DNA of 64,000 nucleotides from positions 25,110,001-25,174,000 of the forward strand of contig OU612073.1 of assembly GCA_914767715.1 (NCBI GenBank), written 5' to 3'. The position numbers were made by a program, and so were the translations under genes. This document shows positions 1-12,527 of the stretch, piece by piece. The notes below the pieces were generated by a model that was not told where the DNA came from, did not search any database, and saw nothing but the letters and a program-made list of their open reading frames with translations. Position 1 is the stretch's first letter; each line of letters begins with the position of its first letter. Source of the DNA: Membranipora membranacea. Its lineage: Eukaryota; Bryozoa; Gymnolaemata; Cheilostomatida; Membraniporidae.

Positions 1-2662
1 AAGCCTTAAATGAGGACTGAAGAAAAAATAATTTAAAGAAATTATTAAAATCATTAATCAGTGTCAGATATAATTAGATCCGTTTATCGAAAAAACAATC
101 GGGTGGACATATCAACCACCACATCCAAGCATTGGTGGATATTGATTGCCTCAGGATTCGAAACAACAACCTTCAACGATTGCATACATATTGATTGTTA
201 GGCTAATCCAGCTTTGTTTATTGCTCCAAGCTATGAGATGGTTGCATAGTTAAGTTTTGCTTTTAGGATCATACTTTGAGTTGATGCATAATTTTACATA
301 CAACTGGGTTTATTAAATTATTAATTTATTGAGAAATGTTGCATATATTCATGTGTGAGAACTGATTGGCTCATTTTAAAACCCAGTGTACCCTAGGTAT
401 CATATCACAAAATAACACTAATATGGTGTAAAGCTTGAAGGTGGGAATTTCTTTTTTAAGCTGGAAATTAGTCATTAGGTCAAGCAAAGAATTGGTGCAT
501 TATAGGTAGGTATGTACGCAAAATATTTGGCATCTAGCTGTGCATGATGACCCCCAGCAAATTTAAAACTGCAGACCTCGGTATAGCCTTACACTGTATC
601 CAAATGTTAGGCTAATAATTCTGTCTAAACACTGAAAGCTTTACATTGAAACATGCAAATTGTATATTCATAACGGTTGTTTAAAAAAAATATTGACACA
701 TGAAACCAAACAACCTACCGATCAACGGAAAAAGAGAAAAGGATTACTTACATGACATGCAATGTAAAATTACTAGTGTCTGAGGGAGAAAATGCAGAAA
801 ATACATTATTTCTTCTGAGTCAATGTGTATGAAATAATACCCTGTCCACCACACGCACAGCCAGCCCCGGCAAACAGGCTGCCTACTTAACACTGATTAT
901 GACAGATCGATTTATCTCTTCCTACAAAATGACACCCTTTAATGAAGACAGTCATTAGCGTAATGAGCATCAGTTGACAGCTGAGCAGAGCGCTGACCTG
1001 TGTCAAATGGTAATAAAATTAAGAGCATCAACAGCTGATTTGATACAAACACAGAAAATCAAATGCTCTTTGAGCGTTTAACATCAGGAAAAGCTTTGTT
1101 ACATGTAATGAAGAACGCATCTCACTCAAGTCACTGAACTAATAAACCATGTGATCTGTGATCTTAAGTACATCTAGTACAATGTTTGATTGCGTTTTCT
1201 GGTCCCTGGAAAATTTTAATTTAGTCGTCACGTTCAAGGAGATACTAAAATGATATCTGATGTCTCTGAGAGATGCACGTATTAATGATCTAGCACCAGC
1301 CGCTTTTATCGAGATACAACATACAGTGGTGCACGTACCTCTGCACAACACACAGGTCTTCAGCTAGAAACCATGAGTCAAGCGCTGTTTCGAGGCCTTC
1401 TCTAGTACAACCTCCTCATGGCCAGCCCCAGCAGCATGAAGCCACCCCTGTGTGTTGATGAGCATCTCAATCAATTTCATCGATCCCTCAGTGCATTTTG
1501 TAAGTTTTGGTGGTTTGACATAATTGGTGTGTTTACGCTGTTGCAAAACCAGGGCGGCTGCCAACTCGTCATTGTTTCAGTGCAACAATGTTCGCCCCAT
1601 CACTCTCATGCTTATACTCTAAGCCAAACCAGTGCAGGGAGGTTTGCTTTCCAACAACTCATCGGCGCAACATCGCTAATCGTCAAGGCACCCGCCCCTC
1701 GTGCCATAGTTCACTACTCAAATTCACCACATTGAGCATAGTACAACTCATACACAAATCAGAGAGATGACTTGTTTGCGCTACAGCCAGTGGGCCGACA
1801 GTGATCTCCTGTCTCGCTCTGCCTGTCTTTTATGCGATGGCCAAGCTTTTAATCCTATGTTTGTAATGCCTTAGATCTAACTCAGAGTCACTTCGATTTT
1901 TCACCCTGCAGAGATCAAACTGCTTTAATTTGAGTATTAAAGGCATATTCCCGCTTAGCCTTCTACCCCAGCAGTTTGCTAATCATCACTTTATCCCCTC
2001 AATCAATCTTACAAGGATTATAAACAAAGAAATTAAATGCTTGCCAACTCCACAAAACAAAGTGAGCGGTTAAACCCCAGCTTACAAGCAATAGGATTAC
2101 TTAGCTTTTGTCTTCACACAGTGCTGTTGCCAAATCCATGCAGATGCGCTTTCTGACTCATGTACTATGCTTTTTGTGGATTGTTTGAGTTCTCTGCCTG
2201 ACAGCCCAACATTTGCTGATGATGGTGGGTGTTTGAGAGTGGATTGTTTTAAATATATTTATAATTATAACTGTGCTATTTACAAGTTTGTTTACAGTTT
2301 AATGTTGAAGGATTTTTAAATTAAGAACTTGAACCATTAATCCTGATCATTTATATATATATATGTTGATGTGAGAAGATTAACCATTTACTATTTGTAA
2401 TTAATATTGTATGATATCGAACCAAAATCATACCAGGCGGTTGACATAATCACATGATATAAAAAGATATTTCATCAATGATGAACGATCATTCTCAATT
2501 CGCAATACGATAAGTGTCTACGATATTTTGCTGGAGTGTCTTGCTATGAAACATGAGGAGATAACTCCCAATGGCCATCAGTGACTTTATGTTACTGATA
2601 CGATCAGATTATGAGATACAGCTGGGTGAGGTGATGTGAGGTGATGTGAGGTCACGTGAGGC
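1..2662. other. Intergenic, no gene recognised
   Basis: AT-rich sequence with no exon chain I can support on either strand. A locally GC-richer stretch at about 1364-1760 has open frames on both strands (105 codons on plus, 66 on minus), but neither has recognisable motifs or flanking splice sites. It could be the remnant of a mobile element. A short triplicated GTGAG-rich motif lies at about 2625-2660, just past the end of the neighbouring PSMG1 gene. Confidence 0.5.
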
Positions 2663-5600
2663 TCACATATACAGAGTGTTACTGTTGTTACTTATCTCCA
2701 CTAATCTTCTCATATCTTGGTCTGATCGAGGATTCGGCTGTAAAAATTATATTTGAGGATTAATCTTCTCTTGTTATTTTATCAGAAAAATGTCACAAGA
2801 GGCAAGTGTGGTGTATACATTTTCAGGTATGATCCAAACTATTTAACCATATGGCTGTTAAAATAGGTACATGCTCCATGACTTTTATCGACAGGAAGAA
2901 ATGTATATATATTTCGATCTAAGAGCTCTGCCCTCCCTCACTCCATAAATACTTGTGAATCATTCTGTGTGATGCTCATACAGGCCACAGCTCCAAATTG
3001 TCCAAGATAGGAAGTTTATTGATTTGAAAACTGAAATAGCCACAGGTGGGATTTTGAAGAATTCTTTCATTTATCATGATCGAAAACAGTATACCACTTG
3101 ATCTCACCGACCAGCAACATATTGTATCAACATGAATGATAATCTCACCTTGTATATATCCTTGAATGGTGTTACAGTAGTTAGTTTAGAGAATTCAGTC
3201 AGTGACATTGTGTCTATATACATATTCTCAGTATAACAGGTATAATATACAGCTGATATACCTCTCACCTGGCAGTAGGTCATAACTAAAACAGAGTCAA
3301 GCCAAACTATACAGCTAGAGCAAAAAGTATAACCATATAATCATATAGTGTATTCCTAGTGACTCATTGTAGGCTTGGATGTTAGGTTGACTAAAAAAGA
3401 TAAATCTAAAGTTTCGAACACTCCATTACAATGAACCATCAATGGTCAACTATAGGTATATCTTCATAAGGGGGTTATTGTTAGCCTGAGAACAGAAGCT
3501 GTTCCAATGAAGCTAGAACTTAGCTATTAACTCTGACGCTATAGTCAATGATCTGCTCTTATTATACTTACTCTGTGCAGGGAGACCATCTATGATATTT
3601 GGCTGCTCCAGGTAACCACACAGTGGAGCTCCCTGGAAATGAGTCGTCTTCAGAGCTTTCAGAAAAGGCACCTACAATAAACCATGTTTATCATGTTAGT
3701 CATGACAAAGGCAGTTCCAATAATAATTACAGAGATCATAACTTCTGAATTGAGGGTAAATATTTACTAGAAATATCCCATTATCAAGTTTGTAGCGCCA
3801 GCCATTTCCATTCTATCAGAACATAACAGGTCTTCAGAGAATGAATCATGAGACTGATCTCCTGTTATTTCATATACAGTGATACTGACCTTGAGTTGGG
3901 AGGAGGTAATTTCACATCTGTAATCATTCACTGATTTATGAGATAAAACTGCTACATAAGTGTGCACAGCTTTTATACCACCAAACAGCTAAAATCAATA
4001 TTAATCGTCTGAATTATTTATTTGTCTCAGGGGCCAAACGATCAACCAAATTCATAAATAAGCCAATAATATTCTCACACCATAATCAAAGGATTGCTTA
4101 TTCCCACCCTCCCTGTTCACAGAATAGTGCAGGTATCCATAGTACAAACTGGCAGTCATCTATTCAGGTCACAGGAAAAGACAGCTCCAAATTGTATGGA
4201 AATGTCTGACCATTGGCAAAATAATAGCAAATTATGAACATTGAGTCTTTTGTAGGAACTAATTAAACGTAGCAGCACATCATATCTTCTTTCAAATTCA
4301 CAATCAGTAGCATATATCCAGTCAGAGAGTTAGAAGCAGTGCTATACTTTGAGCCCTTGACTATCACACATCATACCTGTTGGACCCATGAGTGGGCCTG
4401 CTCCGGTTGTACTTTAGTGTTACACTGACAGAAGAGAATACTCGGCTCATTCTGAAGTCTGTATATATAACACGTCTCATCAGTAAAGTCCTCCTGATCC
4501 AGGCTATTCACTGAGTTATCTGTGAGTCCGCTGCAGATAACACCTATACGCTGTACATTATCACTGTCCCACAGGAAATGGGTCTGTACAAATCCTATAA
4601 ATAACAATTTTTTTAATAAATCCATTGCCCTGCTTAAAAATGTTCACTTATACCACTTCCATACTGGTGCTAGGCTTACATTGATTCAATCAAAATGAAG
4701 ATCTCATTCTGCTCGAACACCTAGTGAAATGTGTTTGAAGTATTTTCAGTCTTTCCAGTAGTTTCAGTGGCTTTCTATTACCGCAAGTGTGTTTTTTGTG
4801 AGTAGCCTTAGCAATATTTCAATTGAATTCTGGATTTTTAAACACTTGAAATTCATTCAATCATTCCCCACGCAATTTAAAGCTCATATACAAATTTTAT
4901 AAAATCATATGATTCAACTTTTTTTCAAGTACCTTAATTCAGTATCTATATATCAATCTGCATCCTTGGATAACCAAATACATAAATACAAATACATAAA
5001 TACAAATACATAAATACATAAATACAAATACATAAATACATAAATACATAAATACAAATACATAAATACAAATTTGTGAAAATCTAAAGATTATGCAGCT
5101 CAATGTTTGGTCATTAAATCTTGAACAGTTGCTAGTTCAGCATGACCACATGCATAGTAGTGTAAATATAATCCACCATTTAAAAAGACTTAAAAGCAAT
5201 CAAACAAGGAATTATCCTCTTAGCAGTGATTATAATCTGCCATCATCTTAGTGTGAAAGTCATTTTACCTGTGGCTACAGGATCAATAGCTACTACGAGT
5301 ACATTACACGCCAGACCTCCGTCTTTCTCTATGCTGTCACGAACATCAGGACTCCATCGTAATACAGACGAACTGAAAAGCAATTGATACATGTAATACA
5401 GAAGATTAAAGCAGAGACCAGTACGATAGAGAATGTTTTTGTCACTATGTGTTCCGTTTGTTCAGTCTCAGCTTTAAATGATGTTAATACAGACAATACA
5501 GACAGTGCTTTCTGCACTATTGGGTTTCATCATCTAAAGGTGAGCCATACACCCACATTGTACTACATAGGCTAAGCTCTCACTGTGTTTAACAAAAAAA

Positions 5601-5785
5601 ACTATGGCAGATGAGTAAAGCCACATTCCGCATTGACAAGACGAGCACCAGCAGTGACAAGCGAGAGGATTATTAAAGGTAACACACCTGAATGTAGAAG
5701 TCTCATAGTCCTCCTCATCTTCTTCCTCATCAACGGCTCGTGAAGAGAGAGGTAAAACTTCTCCATAAAACGACGGCCCAGACAT
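2663..5785 (-). CDS. PSMG1: Proteasome assembly chaperone 1 (PSMG1/PAC1-like)
   Basis: In animals PSMG1 pairs with PSMG2 and scaffolds assembly of the 20S proteasome alpha ring in the cytosol. Exons in transcript order: 5785-5688, 5372-5269, 4594-4377, 3988-3890, 3671-3572, 3285-3149, 2737-2663. They sum to 831 nt (276 residues; the human protein is about 288), and every junction is GT-AG and phase-consistent. The N-terminus has the family pattern, FYGEVLP followed by an acidic EEEDEEDYE run. The centre has PSILFCQCN, matching PSVFLCQCS in human. Next come LKTTHFQGAPLC and LEQPNIIDGLP (human LEQPNIVHDLP), TYCQVRGISAVYYTCYTEN, and a short tail ending NTLYM. The start is the first ATG of the exon. 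It is head-to-head with the YccV-domain gene, about 2.1 kb away. Identity rests on remembered family motifs over the whole length; I consider it secure. Confidence 0.9.
4975..5071. repeat. Microsatellite of AAATACAT/AAATAC units
   Basis: Mixed 6- and 8-bp units (aaatac, aaatacat) repeat for about 97 bp in PSMG1 intron 2. Nothing suggests a function. Confidence 0.85.
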
Positions 5786-7904
5786 ACTTTATACTGTTAC
5801 AAAAAATATTGAGAAAAGGAAAAAATTACTTTGACTGTAAATTGGGGAATAAACAGTGCCCCCAGTAGTGCCAACATATTCCATTAAGGGGAACACACCA
5901 ATACTGACTGATATTACCTTGGATGTGACTAAGATAGGCCCTAAATACTTAAATGTTTATGCGTAGAATCTATATCCCATGGGCTCCTCGGACTTGTAAG
6001 CCTGTATTCTGTCCATGTCCGGTATCAATTTGAAGGAATTTGAATTGAAGGATTTGTGTATAGTGGTATTTGACCCTTACTGAGATGATGTCATTCTAGG
6101 CCTTAGCCTCACAAGCCTTCATTGGATGCTTCACACCCCTCCGTGACTCCCGTACAACCTCTTAAGACAGCCTCATAGCTATTCAAGACAGCCTCACAAG
6201 ACAGATGATAGTCCCTATACAAGGCTGTCACGCAGAAATTGTTGTGGGAGCAACATATCTATCTATCTTCAAGACTGTGTCATTGGTCTTTGAATGAATT
6301 GATAGAGAATTTTGTAAATTTAGAGTACAATCAACTCCTTGATAAAATCATTCCATCAAGTCATTTCAGTGTATATTATTGGGAGATGACAGTATGACAT
6401 GAATTGAATTAAGCAGAATAAACAAGTTCATTGAAATTAAACTATCATAGTTATAAACTAAAGTAATGAAATGAATAGTAATATTCAAATACGAATTATA
6501 ATTATTAGGCTAAATAATTATTGATGATCCGCACTTATTTTATGCTATGCTTTAGGTCAGGTGTTATTGTAGATATACATCAATTAATGTAGTTCAAAAT
6601 ACAGTGGTATATTGGACAATAAACAGAAGAATTTATCAAACAGCATGGTAAATCTGCTATGAATTCTCTCAATTTTGTTTTTTCATTCACAGGAATTTCC
6701 AGTTTTGACAAACCAACTTCAATCCTTTCTCAAATATACAGTTGTTAAACATAATTTGATTGGTTCGTTTTGCCCAAATATTATTGCGTCAATTTGTTCT
6801 GAGCTGACAGATTGTGTTTTTCCTTCTATTTGATAATAATTCAATTTCATCTACAGAATTTCATTCATATTTATGTGGTTATGAATTTTGAAGATAATTG
6901 ACAAAATATTATTTTACTAAAAACACGTCTTTTCTTCCGAAACATTGATTCAGATAGCTCATATCCATTGGTTTCCTGTTCAGTTATGAGCTTTTTCATA
7001 TCAAACAAAAATAATATTTCCTCCTCCACTAGCTAACTTCATTACCGACAGTTTCTGACTTGAACACACTCCATGCCCAAAAATCGACTTGATAGTTCGT
7101 CAGAATAAAAAGACTTTGACATGCTTTATAGATAGGCATAGGGGGTAGGCACCTCAGTTTCATTCAGTTTTAAGTAGTGGACTTGGAGAGATAGAAGAAG
7201 AGAAACAGACACTGACAGTAGAGTAGTAAACATTGTCTAATGTATCATGATATATTACATTTTCAGTTAGTTAGTTTGCAAAGGGTCTACTCACATAGTG
7301 GGGACTATGGGTGGTTGATAGACACAACTAAGCATTATTAGGCTACAGTAGAGTAGTCTTGCATGACAACAGCAGTGTAGAGTAGCTGTTTTATCAAAGA
7401 GCAATATATGGATACTCGAAGACCGACAATAAAATCATCTGGCTCCCATAATGGTGCCAGGGCACCCTTTACTATTTCCTATACTTTATATTTTATCATC
7501 CCCTTTTACCTGCACATGTTTTCCTGCAAGTTGGCAGCGTTTTCAGCTGTGATATCGGAAACCGTTGTCCCAACATCGGTTATTCAGTCCGAGGTCGAAT
7601 ATTAAATTTTGGACATGAACAGCTTTAACCCTAAATAAGATTATTTTGTGTCCATGATATAATTTAACACTATACACACACTTTGACATAGGCTTAAATA
7701 CAGACGCCTCACAACGACGTTCATGGTCATCTTTCTCAGATCATAAGATGCTATTTAAACCTCTCCCCATCCTGATGCTGTTTTAAGTTATATTAAATTG
7801 TAATTATCTTGATTCCAAAAAAGGCTTAAGCATTGTTCTCCATTCAATATTTTATTTAGCTGATATTTTTCAGGGTCTGAGGGGCGTTAGAGCAAGGCAT
7901 TGAG
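5786..7904. other. Divergent intergenic region between PSMG1 and the YccV-domain gene
   Basis: About 2.1 kb between two divergent start codons, so it should hold both promoters. It is AT-rich. A 65-codon plus-strand open frame at 7408-7605 has no motif or splice context and is not called. No TATA box or other defined site could be assigned. Confidence 0.5.
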
Positions 7905-10900
7905 ATGCCTGCTGGTGATAATGCAATCGATTGGAGAGCTGCCCTACAGATTGGTCTCCTGCTCCTAGCTCTGCCAGCCCAGTACCTTATCATGAATTAC
8001 TCATCTAATACACCACATCAGAGTCAGAAGGCACTTAAAGAGTAAGTGTGATATGCACTGAATTAGATTCTTCTCTTAGAATGGAAATAGTATCATGGCG
8101 TTATACGGTTAGGACACATAACACAGGGACCCATCTGACTGTTATCTGATTGGCTGTCCCTAATAGCATGAATAATTAGCCTGAGAAATTGTCTTGTTTA
8201 CAAAATTGCAATCAGTAATTATACCCCATACAGTGTCGATGATTAGGGCATTTCTAGATTGCTACTAGGGACTGGCTATTTTTGCAAGCCCTTTGTTTTG
8301 CAAAAGAAAGCTAATGATGCTATTCCAGATATGGAATTCAATGGTGATATGGGTAAAACACTAGGTTCTGTTATCAAAACTGTGCCATACTCTACAGAAA
8401 TATGTACGGAATGATCTAACACTACCAAACAATAGTTCCATATTTTATCATTGCATGAGAAATCTTTCAAAACAGGTCTTACTGACGCAAGGAAACAAAA
8501 TGTTTACATTCAGATAACTTGCTGACTTGATCCATGAGAAAAATGACTTGTAATATTGCTATTGTAATGACTGTAATATTTTTCAGACTCGTTGCAAACG
8601 CGCAGAAGTTTGGTTCTGAGTTATTTTCTGTTGAGTCCTGGCAGAAGTGGTGTGTGAGAGTTGTGCGCTCATGGAGAGCCTATAAAGAGAATAAGTGGGC
8701 TCGTGGCGGGCCTGTCTCTAAGAATAATAAACGAGGGGAGTCTGCAGCCTTTGAAGTGTGGAGATACGCTGACCCAAAAGGACACTATGCGAGTGAGTTA
8801 TATGTTACCTTGTAGCAAGTCAGATGACAGGCTAGTTTTAGTCTCATAGAAAACCGTTTAATCACCTTGCTTGACATTTGATTTTTAATGGCATCACTTG
8901 AATCACTAGCCTGTCATAACAAGCTTGTCAAGACAGGCTCTGCAATCACCTGAGCTGTGTCAGCCAAACAAAATATAACAGTTACAAACAAAACAGCTGA
9001 TGGCGGTTCCCTTATGACGATGTAAACTCATTCTCATGTATGTTGAAAAGTTTGTATCACATATCAATCTTAATAACGCGAGATCAAAGATAAATAATAT
9101 CCTGACATTTGCTATTACAGCGTCCACATATGTAAGAACTCCGAGACCATCAGATGTACAATATAGGGTGGGACAGACTATAATACACAATATATGGGGC
9201 TACAGAGGTGTTATAGTTGGCTGGGATCAGTACGCCAATGTAAGTCCATATGCCTCACAGTCCTTGTTAGTGCTGAGCAGTAATAGTCTAGCTCGTATAA
9301 GTCTGGCTTCATGTCATGTACACGTCAAACCTGGCTTTGCATACAGCGTATGTGATCGCCTGTCCTTTTTATTAATGAAGGGTGTAGGATGAATTTTCTC
9401 TGATATGCAAAGTTGATCTAACATCGCCAGCAGTCTAAAATATGATTGCAAAGTACTAAGTGGGGTGCAAAAGGATTACAGTGCCAGCTCCACCAGTTTC
9501 AGGCTGCTGTATGACAAGCTTTGTTACTGTCTCAGCTATCCCTTACCCATTTAACTAGCAAAAAAAATTTAAATCTAGCCTTTTAAATGTATGGATAGTG
9601 ATATATTCACTTGTAAAGACTAGAGTCCATATACACTTTTTTGTTGCGATGCAGGCACCAGAAGACTGGATCAAACAGAATCATCCATCTGGTAAGGAGA
9701 AATGGAGACATCAGCCTAACTATGCTATACTTGTGGATAGCAGAGATAGACCAAACGCACAGATTACATACGTACCCCAAGAAAATATAAAAGTTGCTCC
9801 AAAAACAAAGGTACGTAAGAATTATTATTGTTATTGAAAATTCAAATGTTGTGTATGTGTAAAATTAACATTATTGTTAATTTGTAGCTGGTGTGACAAG
9901 AACTTTAAATCAAAAGGGTTTCTGTTATATTACCAGGATCGGAAACTCTAATAATTAATTTATCTGTTCCGTGTTGTGTTATTCAACTATGATTTAAAAA
10001 CTCCTCTGAGACTGGAAATGATGAATTATTAAAAAACACCCACAGAGCAAGGCATTTTATAGTCTGGCAGTAAGCAAGCACTTATACAAGATTTCCATAT
10101 TGAAAAAATACAAAGCACTTCAGTGTGAAATCCATTAGACCATTATAGATAATTCCCTCTTGCTCAAGTATGATGATTATGAGTGGTATAGACTTGAATT
10201 GGCTAATAAACATATTTGCATTGCCATTTGTGGATGAGATCAAATTTTAAAATAGCTGAGACCTGTTACTGAGATAGACAGTTTACGGCGCTTGTACAGT
10301 TCAGTCAACTCCATACCAACCATAGTCAATGTACCTGAGCAAGGGGGGATTCCTCATTATCTCAATTATTTCTACTGAAAAAGAGAATCAAAATATTTTC
10401 ATGTTTAAAAAATTATATAATCACAACAATACTTACCCTCTATAAGGTGCTTTGATCTGTGTATTTTCTGTAAGAAGCTTTCAAATTTGCCGGTGTGACA
10501 GTGCCTTGTGCTACATTGATACACAAAAAGTATGTTTGGTGAAAGTCATAAAATGAACCATTTTTGAGTTGCTGTGTAATTGGGAGTTATCCACTTACTT
10601 GACCTCGTATCATTAGTCTGTAATGTGATAGAAATAATCACCTCGTCATAGCCAGGTGACACAGAGTATGAAAAATTGCTAACTCCGGTCCCAGTCATCG
10701 AGATTTTTGACGGTTTCAGTAATAATATTCCACCGATGCTCTTTTCTTTCTATTTTTTATATGAATTACTCGCCTACGGGTCTAATTTCATGTAATTCCG
10801 CGCCCGTTATGATATTGAACTAAGTGCCGTATTCTGCACTACTCGTTGTGATGACAGGCCTACATGTAAAACAGACATTTATATATATATATCACAGCAG

Positions 10901-11376
10901 TAGCTTACCGTATGACTATAGATGTTGTGCATGTGACGGCGCCTTGTGTTATATTGATACACAAAAATTAATTGTGGTGCACTTTGTAAAAGGCGTAATT
11001 AGGAGTTATCCTCTTACTGTATTCACTCATCCTGTTTAATACAGGCCCAGTCAGATTTAGGACTAATTTTCCACCGGTGCTATTATCTTTCACTGCTATT
11101 TCGGCAAATTTGTATATAATTTACTCTCCTACGGGTCTAACTGCACATAATTCTCCGGCTTGGTATAGAACTAAATGCCGTATTCTGTACTACTCATTGT
11201 GCTTTCCTAGATGTACAGCAGACTTATATATATGTATAATCTCAGTAACTGAATTATCTCTCAGAGTTTAATATTTACAGATATTACACCCTGCTATAGA
11301 CGAGTATTTTGATGATTATGATGGTAGTAGATATATCACCCGACCCGGAGTTAAAGAGTTATACCCTGATGATTGA
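7905..11376 (+). CDS. YccV/HspQ-like (hemimethylated DNA-binding) domain protein with N-terminal signal or anchor
   Basis: Five exons: 7905-8041, 8587-8792, 9121-9239, 9655-9810, 11281-11376, totalling 714 nt (237 residues), with consistent phases and GT-AG junctions. Residues about 9-31 form a hydrophobic stretch (IGLLLLALPAQYLI), a likely signal peptide or membrane anchor. Residues about 47-110 are basic and Trp-rich. From about residue 120 comes a YccV-like domain: YRVGQ, HNIWGYRGVIVGWD, QPNYAILVDSRD, YVPQEN, then IDEYFDDYDGSRYI and a terminal ELYPDD. In animals this fold is known from the C-terminus of F-box protein FBXO21, and in bacteria from HspQ/YccV. No F-box is visible, so this is not an FBXO21 orthologue. 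The secretory or membrane placement is inferred from the N-terminus only. Its biochemical role is unknown; the 'hemimethylated DNA-binding' label is historical. Confidence 0.85.
10485..11240. repeat. Diverged tandem duplication in intron 4 of the YccV-domain gene
   Basis: Two direct copies lie at about 10485-10885 and 10920-11240. Both contain, in order, a block around GTGACNGNGCCTTGTG followed by ATTGATACACAAAAA, a GGGAGTTATCC or AGGAGTTATCC block, ACTCNCCTACGGGTCTAA, and GCCGTATTCTG followed by ACTACTC. The copies differ by indels (spacing about 434 bp at one anchor and about 348 bp at another). No coding potential was recognised. Confidence 0.75.
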
Positions 11377-11547
11377 TCTGAGGCTAGGCTCTCACTTCAT
11401 TGAGCTGTCAGTGATTCTATTATGTATTCCTCACCCTAGTCTGAACCTAAAAGTTGTTTTGAACCGAGGTGGAATTTATGCCCTTTTGCCTGATCAAAAG
11501 AGCTCTAGCGCTCAAGCTTACCCACCCCTATCCCCAAAACTCGGCAT

Positions 11548-11553
11548 AATAAA
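11548..11553 (+). terminator. Candidate poly(A) signal of the YccV-domain gene
   Basis: AATAAA, 172 nt after the stop codon. Confidence 0.5.
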
Positions 11554-12409
11554 CATATTGATGCCTTAAAATGAACACATGATCTGTCACACTTTTATAT
11601 TACTTTTTACTCTTTGTGTTCAGAAACTGATATCAAAAATCTCTGTTTCACTTTTACGCCATGTCCATTTTCTGTCCATGTTTTAAATAAAAGAATGGTG
11701 CTTACTCTCCGTACTTTACTTGTACATACTTCTGACATGATCAGAACAACTTCTTCATAGCTGTACAAACGCTCAATCACCAAAGTCACTGTCAATCGCT
11801 AGTCTTTTGAACAACAGCTTGAGTACCCAAGATATGAGTTTGTTATAGTCAGGGGTGTATTGACAGGTACCCAGGATAAGAGTTTGTTATAACTGTGGTC
11901 TATATTTAAGTTCATTAGGTCAATAATATCAGATAATACAATATGTTTGTCAATACTTTAAAAATGTGTTAAGGGACAATAAGTAGCATCATAAATAAGA
12001 GCATCAAGCTTACTTAAGACATTGATGATGTAAATTGTGAGTTATACAAACAAATCTTTAGTTTAGGTAGTCATTTCGTTAAGGTTGTTAGTCTAAGGAT
12101 GTTAAGGTTAGTCCAAGTATGAGTAACTATTGGATATAAATAAGGGTAAAAGAGAATGAGATAAAATGCAAACACAAAGTTTACTGGCTGCCATGCAAAG
12201 ATAATTGGCTGTCCAACGATAGAAGTATAATAATATAATTTAAAAATAAAAGCAGATTCTATAAGGTCCTGTGTGTGAACTTAAATCATCAGCACTAATT
12301 GATGAGTAGTTTCTTTTTAAGGAAATAAGGCTCTTTGGAATTTAAACATAGAATAACTGTCAGGATACACAGCTCAAAGGGATTTAGAGAATAGTTCCCA
12401 CCATGCAAT

Positions 12410-12415
12410 TTTATT
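12410..12415 (-). terminator. Candidate poly(A) signal of the TPH gene
   Basis: AATAAA on the minus strand, 113 nt beyond the TAA stop. Confidence 0.5.
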
Positions 12416-12527
12416 TCAGAATTTGAAAGGAGATCAGCTCACATGATGATAAGTCAATGAACTGAACTCAGAGATAAGAACCAAAATTACATCATGAGAT
12501 TATAATTCTAATATGCAGATCTGATGA

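Larger units (their letters stand above)
11377..12527. other. Intergenic between convergent YccV-domain and TPH genes
   Basis: The 3' ends of two convergent genes face each other here. Apart from the two candidate poly(A) signals (11548 plus, 12410 minus) I see no feature. An 86-codon plus-strand frame at 11309-11569 overlaps the last YccV exon in another frame and is not a gene. Confidence 0.5.

Noticed and set aside
1364-1735. Open frames on both strands in a GC-richer patch, possibly a transposase fragment
   Set aside because: No transposase motif, terminal repeats or target-site duplication could be identified.
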